Part shown: positions 1 through 7,211 of the stretch, one piece after another
Layout of the letters: each line of letters opens with the position of its first letter
How positions within the stretch are numbered: the first letter of the stretch is position 1
NCBI GenBank assembly: GCA_024638355.1
Contig: JAHEKO010000108.1
Coordinates: 1-9,625 of the forward strand
Length of the DNA stretch: 9,625 nt
Origin: Acidobacteriota bacterium
GTDB lineage: Bacteria; Acidobacteriota; Thermoanaerobaculia; Multivoradales; JAHEKO01
Direction of reading: 5' to 3'
Program-made: the position numbers and the translations under genes
The notes under the pieces: model-generated
Seen by the model: only the letters and a program-made list of their open reading frames with translations
Told to the model about the DNA's origin: nothing
Databases searched by the model: none

Positions 1-716
1 AGCTCCTCCAGCCCGCCGGCGCGCGCGTCCTCGACCGCCAGCTCGAGGAGATTGAGCGCCCGGCGGGCGTCGCCCGAGGCGAGCTGGGCGAGTGCCGCCA
101 GGGCGTCGCTGCTCACCGTGACGCCCGACTCTCCCAGGCCCCGCTCGCGGTCGGCGAGCGCCCGCCGCATCAGCCCGATCAGCTCCTCCGTACCGAGCTC
201 TTCGAGCACCACCACCCGGCAGCGCGACAGGAGCGCCGCGTTGAGCTCGAACGAGGGATTCTCGGTAGTCGCGCCGACCAGGACGATGTCGCCACGCTCG
301 ACGTAGGGCAGGAAGGCGTCCTGCTGGGCGCGATTGAAGCGGTGGATCTCGTCGACGAAGAGGAGTGTGCCCCGCCCCTGCGCCCGACGCAGCCGGGCCG
401 CGTCCGCCATCACCCGTTTGACGTCCTTGATGCCCGAGACCACGGCGCTGAACGGCTGGAAGCGCGAGGAGGTCCGCTCGGCCACGATGCGGGCGAGCGT
501 CGTCTTGCCCGAGCCCGGTGGCCCCCAGAAGATGAGCGACGGCACCCGGTCTTCCTCGATCGCCCTGCGCAGGAAAGCCCCCGGGCCGACCACCTGCGGT
601 TGGCCGGCCACCTCGTCGAGGTCGCGCGGGCGCATGCGGTCGGCGAGCGGGGCGTCGCTCGGTGACGGGGCGCGCTCGCCGGAGCCGGGCGGATCTTCGA
701 ACAGCGTCCCCGTCAT
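1..716 (-). CDS. rarA: RarA/MgsA replication-associated recombination ATPase, N-terminal part (truncated by window edge)
   Basis: This is a AAA+ ATPase of the RarA/MgsA/WRNIP1 family, related to clamp-loader subunits, which acts at stalled replication forks. I translated the minus strand from the ATG at 716, and the frame stays open to the window edge, giving 238 residues. Visible motifs in order are Walker A GPPGSGKT (about 65-72), Walker B FVDEIHRFN (about 120-128), sensor 1 GATTENPSFELN (about 148-159), LLSRCRV with the probable arginine finger (about 162-168), and the sensor-2 GDARRALN (about 215-222). The IHRFNRAQQD stretch is characteristic of RarA rather than RuvB or DnaX. The family is usually about 430-450 residues, so the C-terminal helical and tetramerisation part lies outside. 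The ATG sits 4 nt after the stop of the isocitrate dehydrogenase gene, with only a weak purine-rich stretch before it, which suggests translational coupling. Confidence 0.95.
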   Translation of the reverse strand, partial: MTGTLFEDPPGSGERAPSPSDAPLADRMRPRDLDEVAGQPQVVGPGAFLRRAIEEDRVPSLIFWGPPGSGKTTLARIVAERTSSRFQPFSAVVSGIKDVKRVMADAARLRRAQGRGTLLFVDEIHRFNRAQQDAFLPYVERGDIVLVGATTENPSFELNAALLSRCRVVVLEELGTEELIGLMRRALADRERGLGESGVTVSSDALAALAQLASGDARRALNLLELAVEDARAGGLEE

Positions 717-720
717 GCTT

Positions 721-1728
721 CTACCCGGCGTCGATCCTTCTCACCAGCGCGTCGGTGAACTCGGTGGTCGAGGCGGTACCGCCCACGTCGCGGGTGCGCT
801 CGCTCGGCTCGGCGAGCGCCGCTTGCAGGGCGTCGTGCACGCGCCGCGCCTCTTCCTGGAGGCCCAGATGGCGGAGCAGGAGGACGCCGCTGCGGATCAG
901 CGCGGTGGGATTGGCGACGTTCTGGCCGGCGATGTCGGGCGCGCTGCCGTGCACCGCCTCGAAGACCGCGATCTCCTCGCCGAGATTGGCGCCGGGCACC
1001 ACGCCGAGACCGCCCACCAGACCCGCACACAGGTCGGAGAGGATGTCGCCGTACAGGTTGGGCAGCACGAGAACGTCGTAACGATCGGGGTACACCACCA
1101 GCTGCATCGCCATGTTGTCGACGATGCGATCGTCGCTCTCGATCTCGGGGTAGTCGGCGGCGACGCGATGGAAACATTCCATGAAGAGGCCGTCGGCGAG
1201 CTTCATGATGTTGGCCTTGTGCACGGCCGTCACCCGCTTGCGCCCCTGGGTTCGGGCGAGCTCGAAGGCGAAGCGGGCGATGCGGGTCGAGGCGCGCTCG
1301 GTGATGATCTTCAGGCTCTCGACGACGCCCTCGACCACCACGTGCTCGATGCCGCTGTAGAGGCCCTCGGTGTTCTCGCGAACGACGACCAGGTCGATGT
1401 TCTCGAAACGAGCGGGCAGCTTCGGCACCGTGACCACCGGCCGCACGTTGGCGAACAGGTCCAGCGCCTTGCGCAGCTGGACGTTGACCGAACGGAACCC
1501 CTGGCCCACCGGCGTGCTCACCGGACCCTTGAGCGCGACGCGATGGCGACGAATCGAGTCGAGAAGCTCATCCGGCAACGGGTGACCGGTGCGCTCGAAC
1601 GCCTCGGTGCCGGCGATGTGCTCGTGCCACTCGAGCGCCGCGCCCGAGGCTTCGAGCACCCGCACCGCCGCCGCGGTCACTTCGGGACCGATCCCGTCTC
1701 CGGGGATCAGAGTCACCTTCTTCGTCAT
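721..1728 (-). CDS. NAD-dependent isocitrate dehydrogenase (IDH3-like, isocitrate/isopropylmalate family)
   Basis: The 335-residue product should oxidatively decarboxylate isocitrate to 2-oxoglutarate in the TCA cycle. It starts with the family signature LIPGDGIGPE (about 7-16). The substrate loop RSVNVQLRK (79-87) has the Ser-x-Asn pattern of isocitrate rather than isopropylmalate enzymes. Further landmarks are ENTEGLYSGIEH (118-129), VTAVHKANIMK (166-176) and NLYGDILSDLCAG (224-236), which holds the metal-binding aspartates. The cofactor loop reads HGSAPDIAG (260-268). Asp-Ile stands where NADP enzymes such as E. coli Icd have Lys-Tyr, which points to NAD+. The length and the many IDH3-alpha-like blocks fit the short NAD-IDH class. 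The frame is open further upstream, but the ATG at 1728 is chosen because GDGIGPE follows at the usual distance and a GGAGG ribosome site lies 6 nt before it. One base separates it from the upstream gene's stop. Homoisocitrate or another beta-decarboxylating substrate is less likely. Confidence 0.93.
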   Translation of the reverse strand: MTKKVTLIPGDGIGPEVTAAAVRVLEASGAALEWHEHIAGTEAFERTGHPLPDELLDSIRRHRVALKGPVSTPVGQGFRSVNVQLRKALDLFANVRPVVTVPKLPARFENIDLVVVRENTEGLYSGIEHVVVEGVVESLKIITERASTRIARFAFELARTQGRKRVTAVHKANIMKLADGLFMECFHRVAADYPEIESDDRIVDNMAMQLVVYPDRYDVLVLPNLYGDILSDLCAGLVGGLGVVPGANLGEEIAVFEAVHGSAPDIAGQNVANPTALIRSGVLLLRHLGLQEEARRVHDALQAALAEPSERTRDVGGTASTTEFTDALVRRIDAG

Positions 1729-1729
1729 C

Positions 1730-2791
1730 TCACGCTCCTCCCAACTTCGCTCGCTCGACCAGGCCTTCGCCGACGAAGATATCGCCCAGCCGGCGAATCG
1801 CGGCCCCCTTGTCGAAATCGATGCACAGATCCTCGTAGTCCAGCCGATCCTCGACACCGCGATCCAGGTAGGTCAGCACCCAGCGGTCGCCGACCCGCAC
1901 CAGATCGCCGGGCGATTCCCAGGCGGCCTCGCCGGTCAGCTCGACCGCCTGCCATTCGAGGTCGTCGGGGTCCAGCCCTGCGGTGTCGAGCGCGGCGTCG
2001 ATCACCGCCAGCCTCGAGAAGGCGAGCCGCTCGCGCCGCCGCTCGCCGATCGCGGCCCGGGCCTCCGGGCTTGCCTGCGCGGTCGGCTCGATCTGCGGCA
2101 GGCCGAACACTGCGGAAGGCCGAGCGAGCACTCCGTCGAGCCTCGAGAGGACGGTCGGAAAGTGCTCCAGGTTGGAGCGCAGCTCGGCTCCGGTCCACGA
2201 CTGGAAGCGCTGGCGCGGCCGGATGGTGCTCTCCGGACCGAAGAGCTCGATCCGGACGTGGAAGCGGCGCGTACCGAAGGGCAGCCGCTCCACCCCCCTG
2301 GGCAGGTTCACCCCGGCGCTGGTAGCGCCCCACTTCCCCGAGACCGTCCAGGTTCGAGGCCAGTCGGGCAGGAAGAACTCGCGGAACTCGAGGGCGTCGA
2401 GCTCCGCGAGCGTCGATACCTCCACATAGGGCTTGGCCGCCTCGATGCTGAACCAGAGGACGCGGATCTCGGCGGGACCCGCCCAGGGCCGTAGGCGCTC
2501 CGGCTCGACCTCGCCGTCGGGCAGCTCGAGCCTCGCCGCCTCGGTGTAGTAGACCGGCTGGCCCTGCCAGCTCTCGGCTTCCAGCACGGCGTGGAGCTTG
2601 AAGTCACCCCCCGCCTCGAGATCGATCCCGCCGACCCTGGCGACGCCGTCGCTCGCCGCTTCGATCGCCACCCAGGCGCGTCGAGGCGTCGGCAGCAGCT
2701 CCTCGCGGGCACGGCCGAACAGCATCAGCGCGAGCACCGCGAGCAGCAGCGCCGAAGCGATCAGCCAGAACCTCCGGGTCTCGGACTCCAC
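1730..2791 (-). CDS. Conserved-looking membrane-anchored protein of unknown function
   Basis: I do not recognise the family of this 353-residue protein. It begins with a short charged segment containing Arg6-Arg7, followed by one hydrophobic stretch at about 8-25 (WLIASALLLAVLALMLFG), then a soluble remainder. This looks like a signal anchor or uncleaved signal sequence with the bulk outside the cytoplasm. The soluble part is mixed alpha/beta, rich in Trp, Glu and Arg, with no catalytic motif, Cys pair or repeat that I can identify. The start is a GTG with a poor ribosome site, 10 nt after the stop of the TPR gene, so coupled translation is likely. Codon use is like the neighbouring genes and the frame is intact. 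It sits between the TPR protein and isocitrate dehydrogenase, which says only that it is co-transcribed with them. Confidence 0.8.
   Translation of the reverse strand: MESETRRFWLIASALLLAVLALMLFGRAREELLPTPRRAWVAIEAASDGVARVGGIDLEAGGDFKLHAVLEAESWQGQPVYYTEAARLELPDGEVEPERLRPWAGPAEIRVLWFSIEAAKPYVEVSTLAELDALEFREFFLPDWPRTWTVSGKWGATSAGVNLPRGVERLPFGTRRFHVRIELFGPESTIRPRQRFQSWTGAELRSNLEHFPTVLSRLDGVLARPSAVFGLPQIEPTAQASPEARAAIGERRRERLAFSRLAVIDAALDTAGLDPDDLEWQAVELTGEAAWESPGDLVRVGDRWVLTYLDRGVEDRLDYEDLCIDFDKGAAIRRLGDIFVGEGLVERAKLGGA
1735..1742 (-). promoter_or_regulatory. Shine-Dalgarno site deciding the isocitrate dehydrogenase start
   Basis: The minus strand reads GGGAGGAG here, ending 6 nt before the ATG at 1728. 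It lies inside the last codons of the upstream membrane-protein gene. It is the strongest ribosome site seen in the operon and supports the 335-residue start over an in-frame upstream extension. Confidence 0.8.
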
Positions 2792-2801
2792 GATCTCGAC
2801 G

Positions 2802-4877
2802 CTAGTCGCCGCGCAGCTCTTCCAGCTTGGCGACGACGTCGCGGAAGTTGGAGTTGATGCCGTAGATCTCTACGAAGGCCTCGCGCGCGGCCTTGCGATC
2901 GCCCGCGGCCAGGTGCAGGTTGCCCAGCTCGTAGAGCAGGCCAAGCTTCTCCTCCTCGGTGATGAAGGCGGAGTCGAGCCCCCGCTGATACCACTTGATC
3001 GCCAGATCGCTGAAGTCCTTCTCCTGGAAGCACTGGCCGAGCATCGAGCAGCACTCGACCAGATAACGGGGATCCTTGGACGCCAGCTGGAACTCGCCGA
3101 TCGCCTCGTCGACCAGGCCCATCTCGCGATAGGCGACACCGAGGCTGTAGTGCGTGTCGTAGGCCTTCGGCGACAGCACCTCGGCCATGCCCCGCTTGAA
3201 GCCCTCGACGATCTCCTCGACCGTCTGCCCCTCCTCCGGCGCGGCGTCGGTGAGCTCGTCTTCCATCGCCTCGAGCTCTTGCGCCAGCTCGGCGCCGAGG
3301 TCGAAGAAATCGGCCTCCGAATCGGATCCGGCGGCGACCGGCGTCGCCGGCATCTCGGGTTTCGGCTCGGGCTCCGGCTCGTACTCCTCGATGGTCTCGA
3401 GCGCCCGCTCCTCCTCTTCGTCGGCGGTCTCTTCCTCGGCCGTCTCGACCGCCGTCCGCGACTCCATGTCGATCTCCGCCTCGGTCTCGGCCTCGGCCTC
3501 GTCGGGTGCGTCGACGAACAGCTCGGGCGGCACGTCCGGCTCGGGCTCCGCCTCGGGCTCGGGCGGCGGGATGATCTTCGAGCCCTCGATGCGGAAGCCG
3601 CGCCGCGACAGATCGCTGACGATCTGGCGCCAGGCCGGGCCCTGGCCCGACTCGAGAGCCGTGGTCGCCGCCTGCGCCGCGAGGCGCACCACCTCGGTGT
3701 CGCGCCGCGCGTCGGCCTGGATCGCGATCAGCCGGCGAAAGGCGCCCATGTGGCCCGGCGCCTGCCCCAGCACCCCTTCCAGGCGCTGCGTCGCCTTGGC
3801 GACGAGGCCGTAGCTGGCAAGGGCGTCGGCTTCGATCAACAGCTCCTCGAGATCCGTCTCCGTGGCGGCGGCCGCAGGCTGGGGCGGCGTCTCCACCCGC
3901 GGCGACGGCTCCGGCTCGGGCTCCGGCTCTTCGGCCAGGGTGCTCTCGAACTCCTCGAGCTCGATCTCGAACTCCGCGGTCTCGGGCTCCTGCGGCTTCG
4001 GCGGCCGCGCCTCCGACGCGGCTTCCGGCTCGGCCTCGACCTCGATCTCGGGCTCCGGCTCCGCCTCGGGCTCGGGCTCGGGCTCCGGCTCGGGCTCCGG
4101 CTCGGGCTCCGGGACGCTCGCCGCAGCCTCCTCCGCCTCCGCCTCGGCGGTGCTCGCCAGCACGTCGCGCGCCTTGACGGCTTCCGGATTCAGCTTCTCA
4201 GCCGCATTCAAGAACCGCTCGAGCAGCTCGGCGCCACCTTCCGACTGCAGCGCCAGCACCGTCTCCATGACGAACTCGAGATTGTGCGGATCGGCGTCGA
4301 GCGCCCGCCGCAGCACGGCGAGTGCCCCATCCTCGTTGCCGGCGTCGAGCAGGGCCTTGGCCGCCTGCCGGTACTGCGGCAACGCTTCGTCGACCCGCTC
4401 CGCCGTGCTCAGCAGATCGCCGAGCTGAATCCGCATCTCGGGATCGTCGAGATCGAGCTCGACCAGCTTCTCGTAGACCGAAACCACCGCCGCCACGTCC
4501 TCGGCCTTCTCGTAGTAGTCGGCGACGACCTGGTACTGAGCCCGTGCCTCGTTGGTCAATCCCTGCTGGCGGTAGAGCTCCGCCAGGTGTCCGTAGATCG
4601 GCATCCGTGTCGGGTCGAGCCGCAGGATCTTCTTGTAGATCGCGATCGCCTTGACGAAGAAGCCCTCCTTGGAGAAGCGGTCGGCCGCCTGCGAGAAGAG
4701 CTCGACCGCTTCGTCGACCCGGCTCAGCCGCGCGTAGAGGTCGCCCACCCGGTTGAGGGTGCGGGTGTCCTCGGGCGACTCCTCGAGGACCTCGCGCAAC
4801 ACGTCGATCGCCGCCTCGAGCCGGCCGCGCTGCACCAGCTTCTCGGCCTTTTGCCGAAGATCGCCGCGCGCCGCCAT
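2802..4877 (-). CDS. Large TPR protein with acidic Glu-Pro-rich linkers
   Basis: The product is 691 residues with no signal peptide or membrane segment, so it is probably a cytoplasmic scaffold. Residues 5-200 form several tetratricopeptide repeats, for example AIDVLREVLEESPEDTRTLN, the KAIAIYKKILRLDP block and DGALAVLRRALDADP. A low-complexity acidic linker follows (about 245-335) with a run of eight Glu-Pro pairs. A second helical TPR-like section (about 340-430) is followed by another Glu-Pro and acidic linker (about 438-550). The C-terminal TPR section (about 570-690) contains DTHYSLGVAYREMGLVDEAI and AIKWYQRGLDSAF. This layout recalls TPR proteins annotated in myxobacteria and Acidobacteria, but I cannot name a function. 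The ATG at 4877 was chosen because it lies 2 nt after the rnhB stop and TPR sequence begins at once. The frame is open further upstream, but only as an overlap with rnhB. Confidence 0.88.
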   Translation of the reverse strand: MAARGDLRQKAEKLVQRGRLEAAIDVLREVLEESPEDTRTLNRVGDLYARLSRVDEAVELFSQAADRFSKEGFFVKAIAIYKKILRLDPTRMPIYGHLAELYRQQGLTNEARAQYQVVADYYEKAEDVAAVVSVYEKLVELDLDDPEMRIQLGDLLSTAERVDEALPQYRQAAKALLDAGNEDGALAVLRRALDADPHNLEFVMETVLALQSEGGAELLERFLNAAEKLNPEAVKARDVLASTAEAEAEEAAASVPEPEPEPEPEPEPEPEAEPEPEIEVEAEPEAASEARPPKPQEPETAEFEIELEEFESTLAEEPEPEPEPSPRVETPPQPAAAATETDLEELLIEADALASYGLVAKATQRLEGVLGQAPGHMGAFRRLIAIQADARRDTEVVRLAAQAATTALESGQGPAWRQIVSDLSRRGFRIEGSKIIPPPEPEAEPEPDVPPELFVDAPDEAEAETEAEIDMESRTAVETAEEETADEEEERALETIEEYEPEPEPKPEMPATPVAAGSDSEADFFDLGAELAQELEAMEDELTDAAPEEGQTVEEIVEGFKRGMAEVLSPKAYDTHYSLGVAYREMGLVDEAIGEFQLASKDPRYLVECCSMLGQCFQEKDFSDLAIKWYQRGLDSAFITEEEKLGLLYELGNLHLAAGDRKAAREAFVEIYGINSNFRDVVAKLEELRGD
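4047..4114 (-). repeat. Glu-Pro coding tandem repeat inside the TPR gene
   Basis: The DNA is a degenerate tandem repeat of GAG/GAA-CCG/CCC units encoding about eight consecutive Glu-Pro pairs, then EAEPEPE. Smaller copies occur near 3903-3930, 3538-3562 and 3357-3382 in the same gene. The unit is 6 bp, so gain or loss by slippage would keep the frame and only change linker length. Such tracts usually form stiff, extended, highly negative linkers. Confidence 0.85.
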
Positions 4878-4879
4878 CC

Positions 4880-5521
4880 TCAGGCCTCGGCTCTCGGTAG
4901 CACCGACCGGAAGGTCAGCCGGTGGAGAGGGCAGGGGCCGAAGTCCCGCAGCGCCTCCAGATGCTCGGGGGCGGCGTAGCCCTTGTGACGAGCGAAACCG
5001 TAGTGCGGGTAGGCGGTGTCGAGATCGGTCATCAGCCGATCCCGCTCGACCTTCGCCAGAATCGAGGCACAGGCGATCGAATAGCTGAACGAGTCGCCGC
5101 GCACGATGGGAACGCACGGATAGGCGAGGCCGTCGAGCGCCACCGCGTCGACCAGGGCGACGTCGGGTCCGGGCGAGAGCGTCGCCAGCGCCTCGACCAT
5201 CGCGCGCTTCGAGGCTTGCAGGATGTTGATTCGATCGATCGTCTCGGGGGAGATCGCGGCCACGCTCCAGGCCACCGACGACTGGCGAATCCACTCCGCC
5301 AGTCGCTGCCGCGATGCGGCCGACAGGCGCTTGCTGTCGTCGACCCCCGGGATCGCACTGCGCGGGTCGGCGATCACCGCGGCCGCCACCACCGGGCCGG
5401 CAAGGCAGCCACGGCCGACTTCGTCGACCCCCGCCGGCCTGGAGTAGCCGAGTTGGCGCAGTTCATCCTCTACACCGCGCAGCAAGCGCAGTCGAAAGGC
5501 CTCGGCCAGAAGCTGAAGCAC
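4880..5521 (-). CDS. rnhB: Ribonuclease HII
   Basis: This 213-residue enzyme cleaves RNA in RNA-DNA hybrids and removes single ribonucleotides from DNA. The catalytic carboxylates are visible: Asp33-Glu34 in GVDEVGRGCLAGPVVAAAV, Asp125 in ALVDAVALDG, and Asp143 in VRGDSFSYSIACASILAKV. The conserved DDSKRLS (61-67), ASILAKVERDRLM and HYGFARHKGY blocks are also present. The length is normal. The GTG at 5521 is the first possible start after the rplS stop and has no clear ribosome site. RplS and RnhB share one reading frame, separated only by the rplS TGA and five spacer codons, so reinitiation or coupling is likely. An rplS-rnhB order is common in bacteria. The stop lies 2 nt before the TPR gene start. 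Confidence 0.95.
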   Translation of the reverse strand: MLQLLAEAFRLRLLRGVEDELRQLGYSRPAGVDEVGRGCLAGPVVAAAVIADPRSAIPGVDDSKRLSAASRQRLAEWIRQSSVAWSVAAISPETIDRINILQASKRAMVEALATLSPGPDVALVDAVALDGLAYPCVPIVRGDSFSYSIACASILAKVERDRLMTDLDTAYPHYGFARHKGYAAPEHLEALRDFGPCPLHRLTFRSVLPRAEA

Positions 5522-5536
5522 GGCGTCGGCTACGAC

Positions 5537-5917
5537 TCAGTTCGACTTGCGGGCGGACTTCGCCTTGAGGCGGTCTTCTCGACGCTCCTCGATGCGAGCC
5601 GCCTTGCCGCGCAGTCCTCTGAGGTAGTAGAGCTTCGCCCGCCTCACGCGACCGCGGCGCACGACCTCGATCTTGTCGATGACCGGCCCGTGCAGGGGGA
5701 ACACCCGCTCGACGCCGATACCGCCCGAAATCTTGCGCACGGTGAAGCTCTCCCGGGTGCCGCTGCCCCGACGGGCGATGACGACTCCCTGGAAGATCTG
5801 AATGCGCTCCTTGTCCCCCTCGACGACGCGCACGTGCACCTTGACGGTGTCGCCGGCGCGGAAATCGGGGACGTCCGAGCGCAGGTAGGGCTGCTCTAGT
5901 TCCGAAAGCTGGTTCAT
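5537..5917 (-). CDS. rplS: 50S ribosomal protein L19
   Basis: The 126-residue product is the large-subunit protein L19, located at the 30S-50S interface. Typical L19 blocks are [20 protein letters not shown] (20-39), [20 protein letters not shown] (39-58), [20 protein letters not shown] (59-78) and [20 protein letters not shown] (87-106), with a basic C-terminal tail. The ATG at 5917 is preferred because the N-terminus MNQL aligns with the usual L19 start and AGGA lies about 6 nt upstream. An in-frame GTG at 5938 would add seven residues inside a leader hairpin. The tail is slightly longer than the common length of about 115 residues. Confidence 0.97.
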   Translation of the reverse strand: MNQLSELEQPYLRSDVPDFRAGDTVKVHVRVVEGDKERIQIFQGVVIARRGSGTRESFTVRKISGGIGVERVFPLHGPVIDKIEVVRRGRVRRAKLYYLRGLRGKAARIEERREDRLKAKSARKSN

Positions 5918-5937
5918 GGAATGTCCTATATGCCTCA

Positions 5938-5955
5938 CAGGCGAGGAACCGCCTG
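5938..5955 (-). promoter_or_regulatory. Hairpin in the trmD-rplS spacer (possible L19 leader)
   Basis: The 66-nt spacer contains CAGGCG-GTTCCT-CGCCTG on the minus strand, a perfect 6-bp stem with a 6-nt loop, ending about 20 nt before the rplS ATG. It is preceded by an AAAA stretch and has no U tract, so it is not an intrinsic terminator. L19 leaders that bind a ribosomal protein are known in some bacteria (Firmicutes and Flavobacteria). An equivalent role here is inference from position only. Confidence 0.4.
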
Positions 5956-5983
5956 CCTTTTCGCGGCCAGAATGCTACCACGT

Positions 5984-6673
5984 TCAGGCCTCGGGAGTCG
6001 CGGGGTCCAGAAGATCGGGCCGGCGCTCGGCGGTTCGCTCCAGGGCGCGCTCGCGCCGCCAGCGCTCGATGGCCCCATGATCGCCCGAGAGCAGAACCTC
6101 GGGCACCTCCAGACCCTCGACAACCCGCGGCCGGGTGTACTGGGGAAAGTCGAGCGAGCCCGCGCGAAAGCTTTCCCGAACGACCGAATCGGCGAGACCG
6201 ACGACGCCCGGAACCTGCCGCGACAAAGCCTCGATCAGGACCATCGAGGCCACCTCGCCGCCCGAAAGAACGTAGTCGCCGACCGAGATTTCCTCGTCGA
6301 CCACCAGCTCGCGCACGCGCTCGTCGATCCCCTCGTAGCGTCCGCACAGCAGGAGCAGGTCGCCGGCGCCGGCGAGATCGCGCACCTTGGCGTCGTCGAG
6401 CCGGGCACCCTGGGGCGACAACAGGATCCGCCGCGGCCGGCGCTCCGCGGCGATCTCGCGCACGGCCGCAATCCACGGCGGCGCCGTCATCACCATGCCG
6501 CCGCCGCCGCCGTAGGGCTCGTCGTCGACCGTGCGATGGCGATCCGTCGTCCAGCCGCGCAGATCGTGGACGTCGACCCGCAGCAGGCCGCGGCGCCGCG
6601 CCCGGCCGATCAGGCTGGTGCTCAGGAAGGGCTCGAAGAGCTCCGGAAAGATGGTGATTACGTCGACGCGCAT
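5984..6673 (-). CDS. trmD: tRNA (guanine-N1)-methyltransferase, m1G37
   Basis: The 229-residue product uses S-adenosylmethionine to methylate G37 next to the anticodon of some tRNAs, which prevents frameshifting. SPOUT/TrmD signatures are complete: VITIFPELF at the N-terminus, HRTVDDEPYGGGGGMVM (46-62), LSPQGARLDD (85-94), the knot loops LLCGRYEGIDERV (108-120) and GDYVLSGGE (132-140), the catalytic Asp in GLADSVVRESF (159-169), YTRP (179-182) and LLSGDHGAIERWRR (194-207). The ATG at 6673 overlaps the end of rimM by 16 nt, and a GGAGGGG ribosome site lies inside rimM. The length is slightly short of some homologues but nothing conserved is missing. Confidence 0.97.
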   Translation of the reverse strand: MRVDVITIFPELFEPFLSTSLIGRARRRGLLRVDVHDLRGWTTDRHRTVDDEPYGGGGGMVMTAPPWIAAVREIAAERRPRRILLSPQGARLDDAKVRDLAGAGDLLLLCGRYEGIDERVRELVVDEEISVGDYVLSGGEVASMVLIEALSRQVPGVVGLADSVVRESFRAGSLDFPQYTRPRVVEGLEVPEVLLSGDHGAIERWRRERALERTAERRPDLLDPATPEA

Positions 6674-7170
6674 GATTCGACCAGCCCCTCCGGCAGCGTC
6701 AGCTCGATGCGCCGGCCCGCCACGTCGATCGAGCGGATGAACGAGCGAACGAAGGGGACGGGGATCGTCCGCGTTCCGTCGCGAACCTCCAGCAGGAGCC
6801 CGCCGCCGTCCTCGACGACGCGCTCCACCACTCCCAGGTCGCCCTCGCGCAGGTCCGCGCAGCGACAGCCGACGAGCTCGAAGTAGTAGTAGGCCCCCGT
6901 CGGCGCCGCCGGCGTGTCGGCCCGTTTCACCTCGAACGTCGAGCCGCGCAAGGGGTCGACCGATTCGCGGCTGTCGAAGCCGACCAGACTGACCAGAAGA
7001 TCACCGGCGTGCGGCGCGGCGCGGGCCACCTCGACCACTTGCCGTCCGCCGTCCGCCGCCACCAGCTCGAGCTGGGTGCCGGGAGCGAAGCGACCCTCGA
7101 CGTCGCTCAGCGGCCGGACCAGGAGCGCTCCGCGCACGCCGTGCGGTCGTCGCACCCGTCCGACCTCCAC
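6658..7170 (-). CDS. rimM: 16S rRNA processing / 30S maturation factor RimM
   Basis: The 170-residue product is an assembly factor for the head of the 30S subunit that binds S19. The N-terminal RimM domain begins with VEVGRVRRPHGVRGALLVRP, and a PRC-barrel follows (about 92-165) with GAYYYFELVGCRCADL and IPVPFVRSFIRSID. I placed the start at the GTG of 7170 because the family normally begins one or two residues before VGRV.RPHGVRG and because the total length then matches. No good ribosome site precedes it. The frame is open far upstream through khpA, and an in-frame CTG at 7215 overlaps the khpA stop in the form CTGA, which could add 15 residues. The end overlaps trmD by 16 nt. Confidence 0.92.
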   Translation of the reverse strand: MEVGRVRRPHGVRGALLVRPLSDVEGRFAPGTQLELVAADGGRQVVEVARAAPHAGDLLVSLVGFDSRESVDPLRGSTFEVKRADTPAAPTGAYYYFELVGCRCADLREGDLGVVERVVEDGGGLLLEVRDGTRTIPVPFVRSFIRSIDVAGRRIELTLPEGLVESCAST

Positions 7171-7211
7171 GCGCTCGGGGAGGGCCGACTCGGCGATCTG
7201 ATCCTTCGGTT

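Noticed and set aside
334..2325. Plus-strand open frame of 663 codons
   Set aside because: It runs antisense to rarA, the isocitrate dehydrogenase and the membrane-protein gene, all with strong or coherent coding in the opposite direction. The product is Arg/Ala/Gly-rich without any motif, as expected for a GC-rich antisense shadow.
4047..4114. Possible CRISPR or minisatellite array
   Set aside because: The units are 6 bp, contiguous and in frame with the TPR protein, without unique spacers. It is a coding low-complexity repeat.
2598..4979. Plus-strand open frame of 793 codons rich in Leu, Gly and Arg
   Set aside because: It mirrors the TPR gene; its LGLRLGLG runs are just the Glu-Pro repeat read on the other strand. 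No ribosome site or family motif is present.
4878..5294. N-terminal extension of the TPR protein into the rnhB region
   Set aside because: The extension would be an Arg/Gly/Pro-rich shadow of rnhB. The ATG at 4877 directly after the rnhB stop starts the recognisable TPR sequence.
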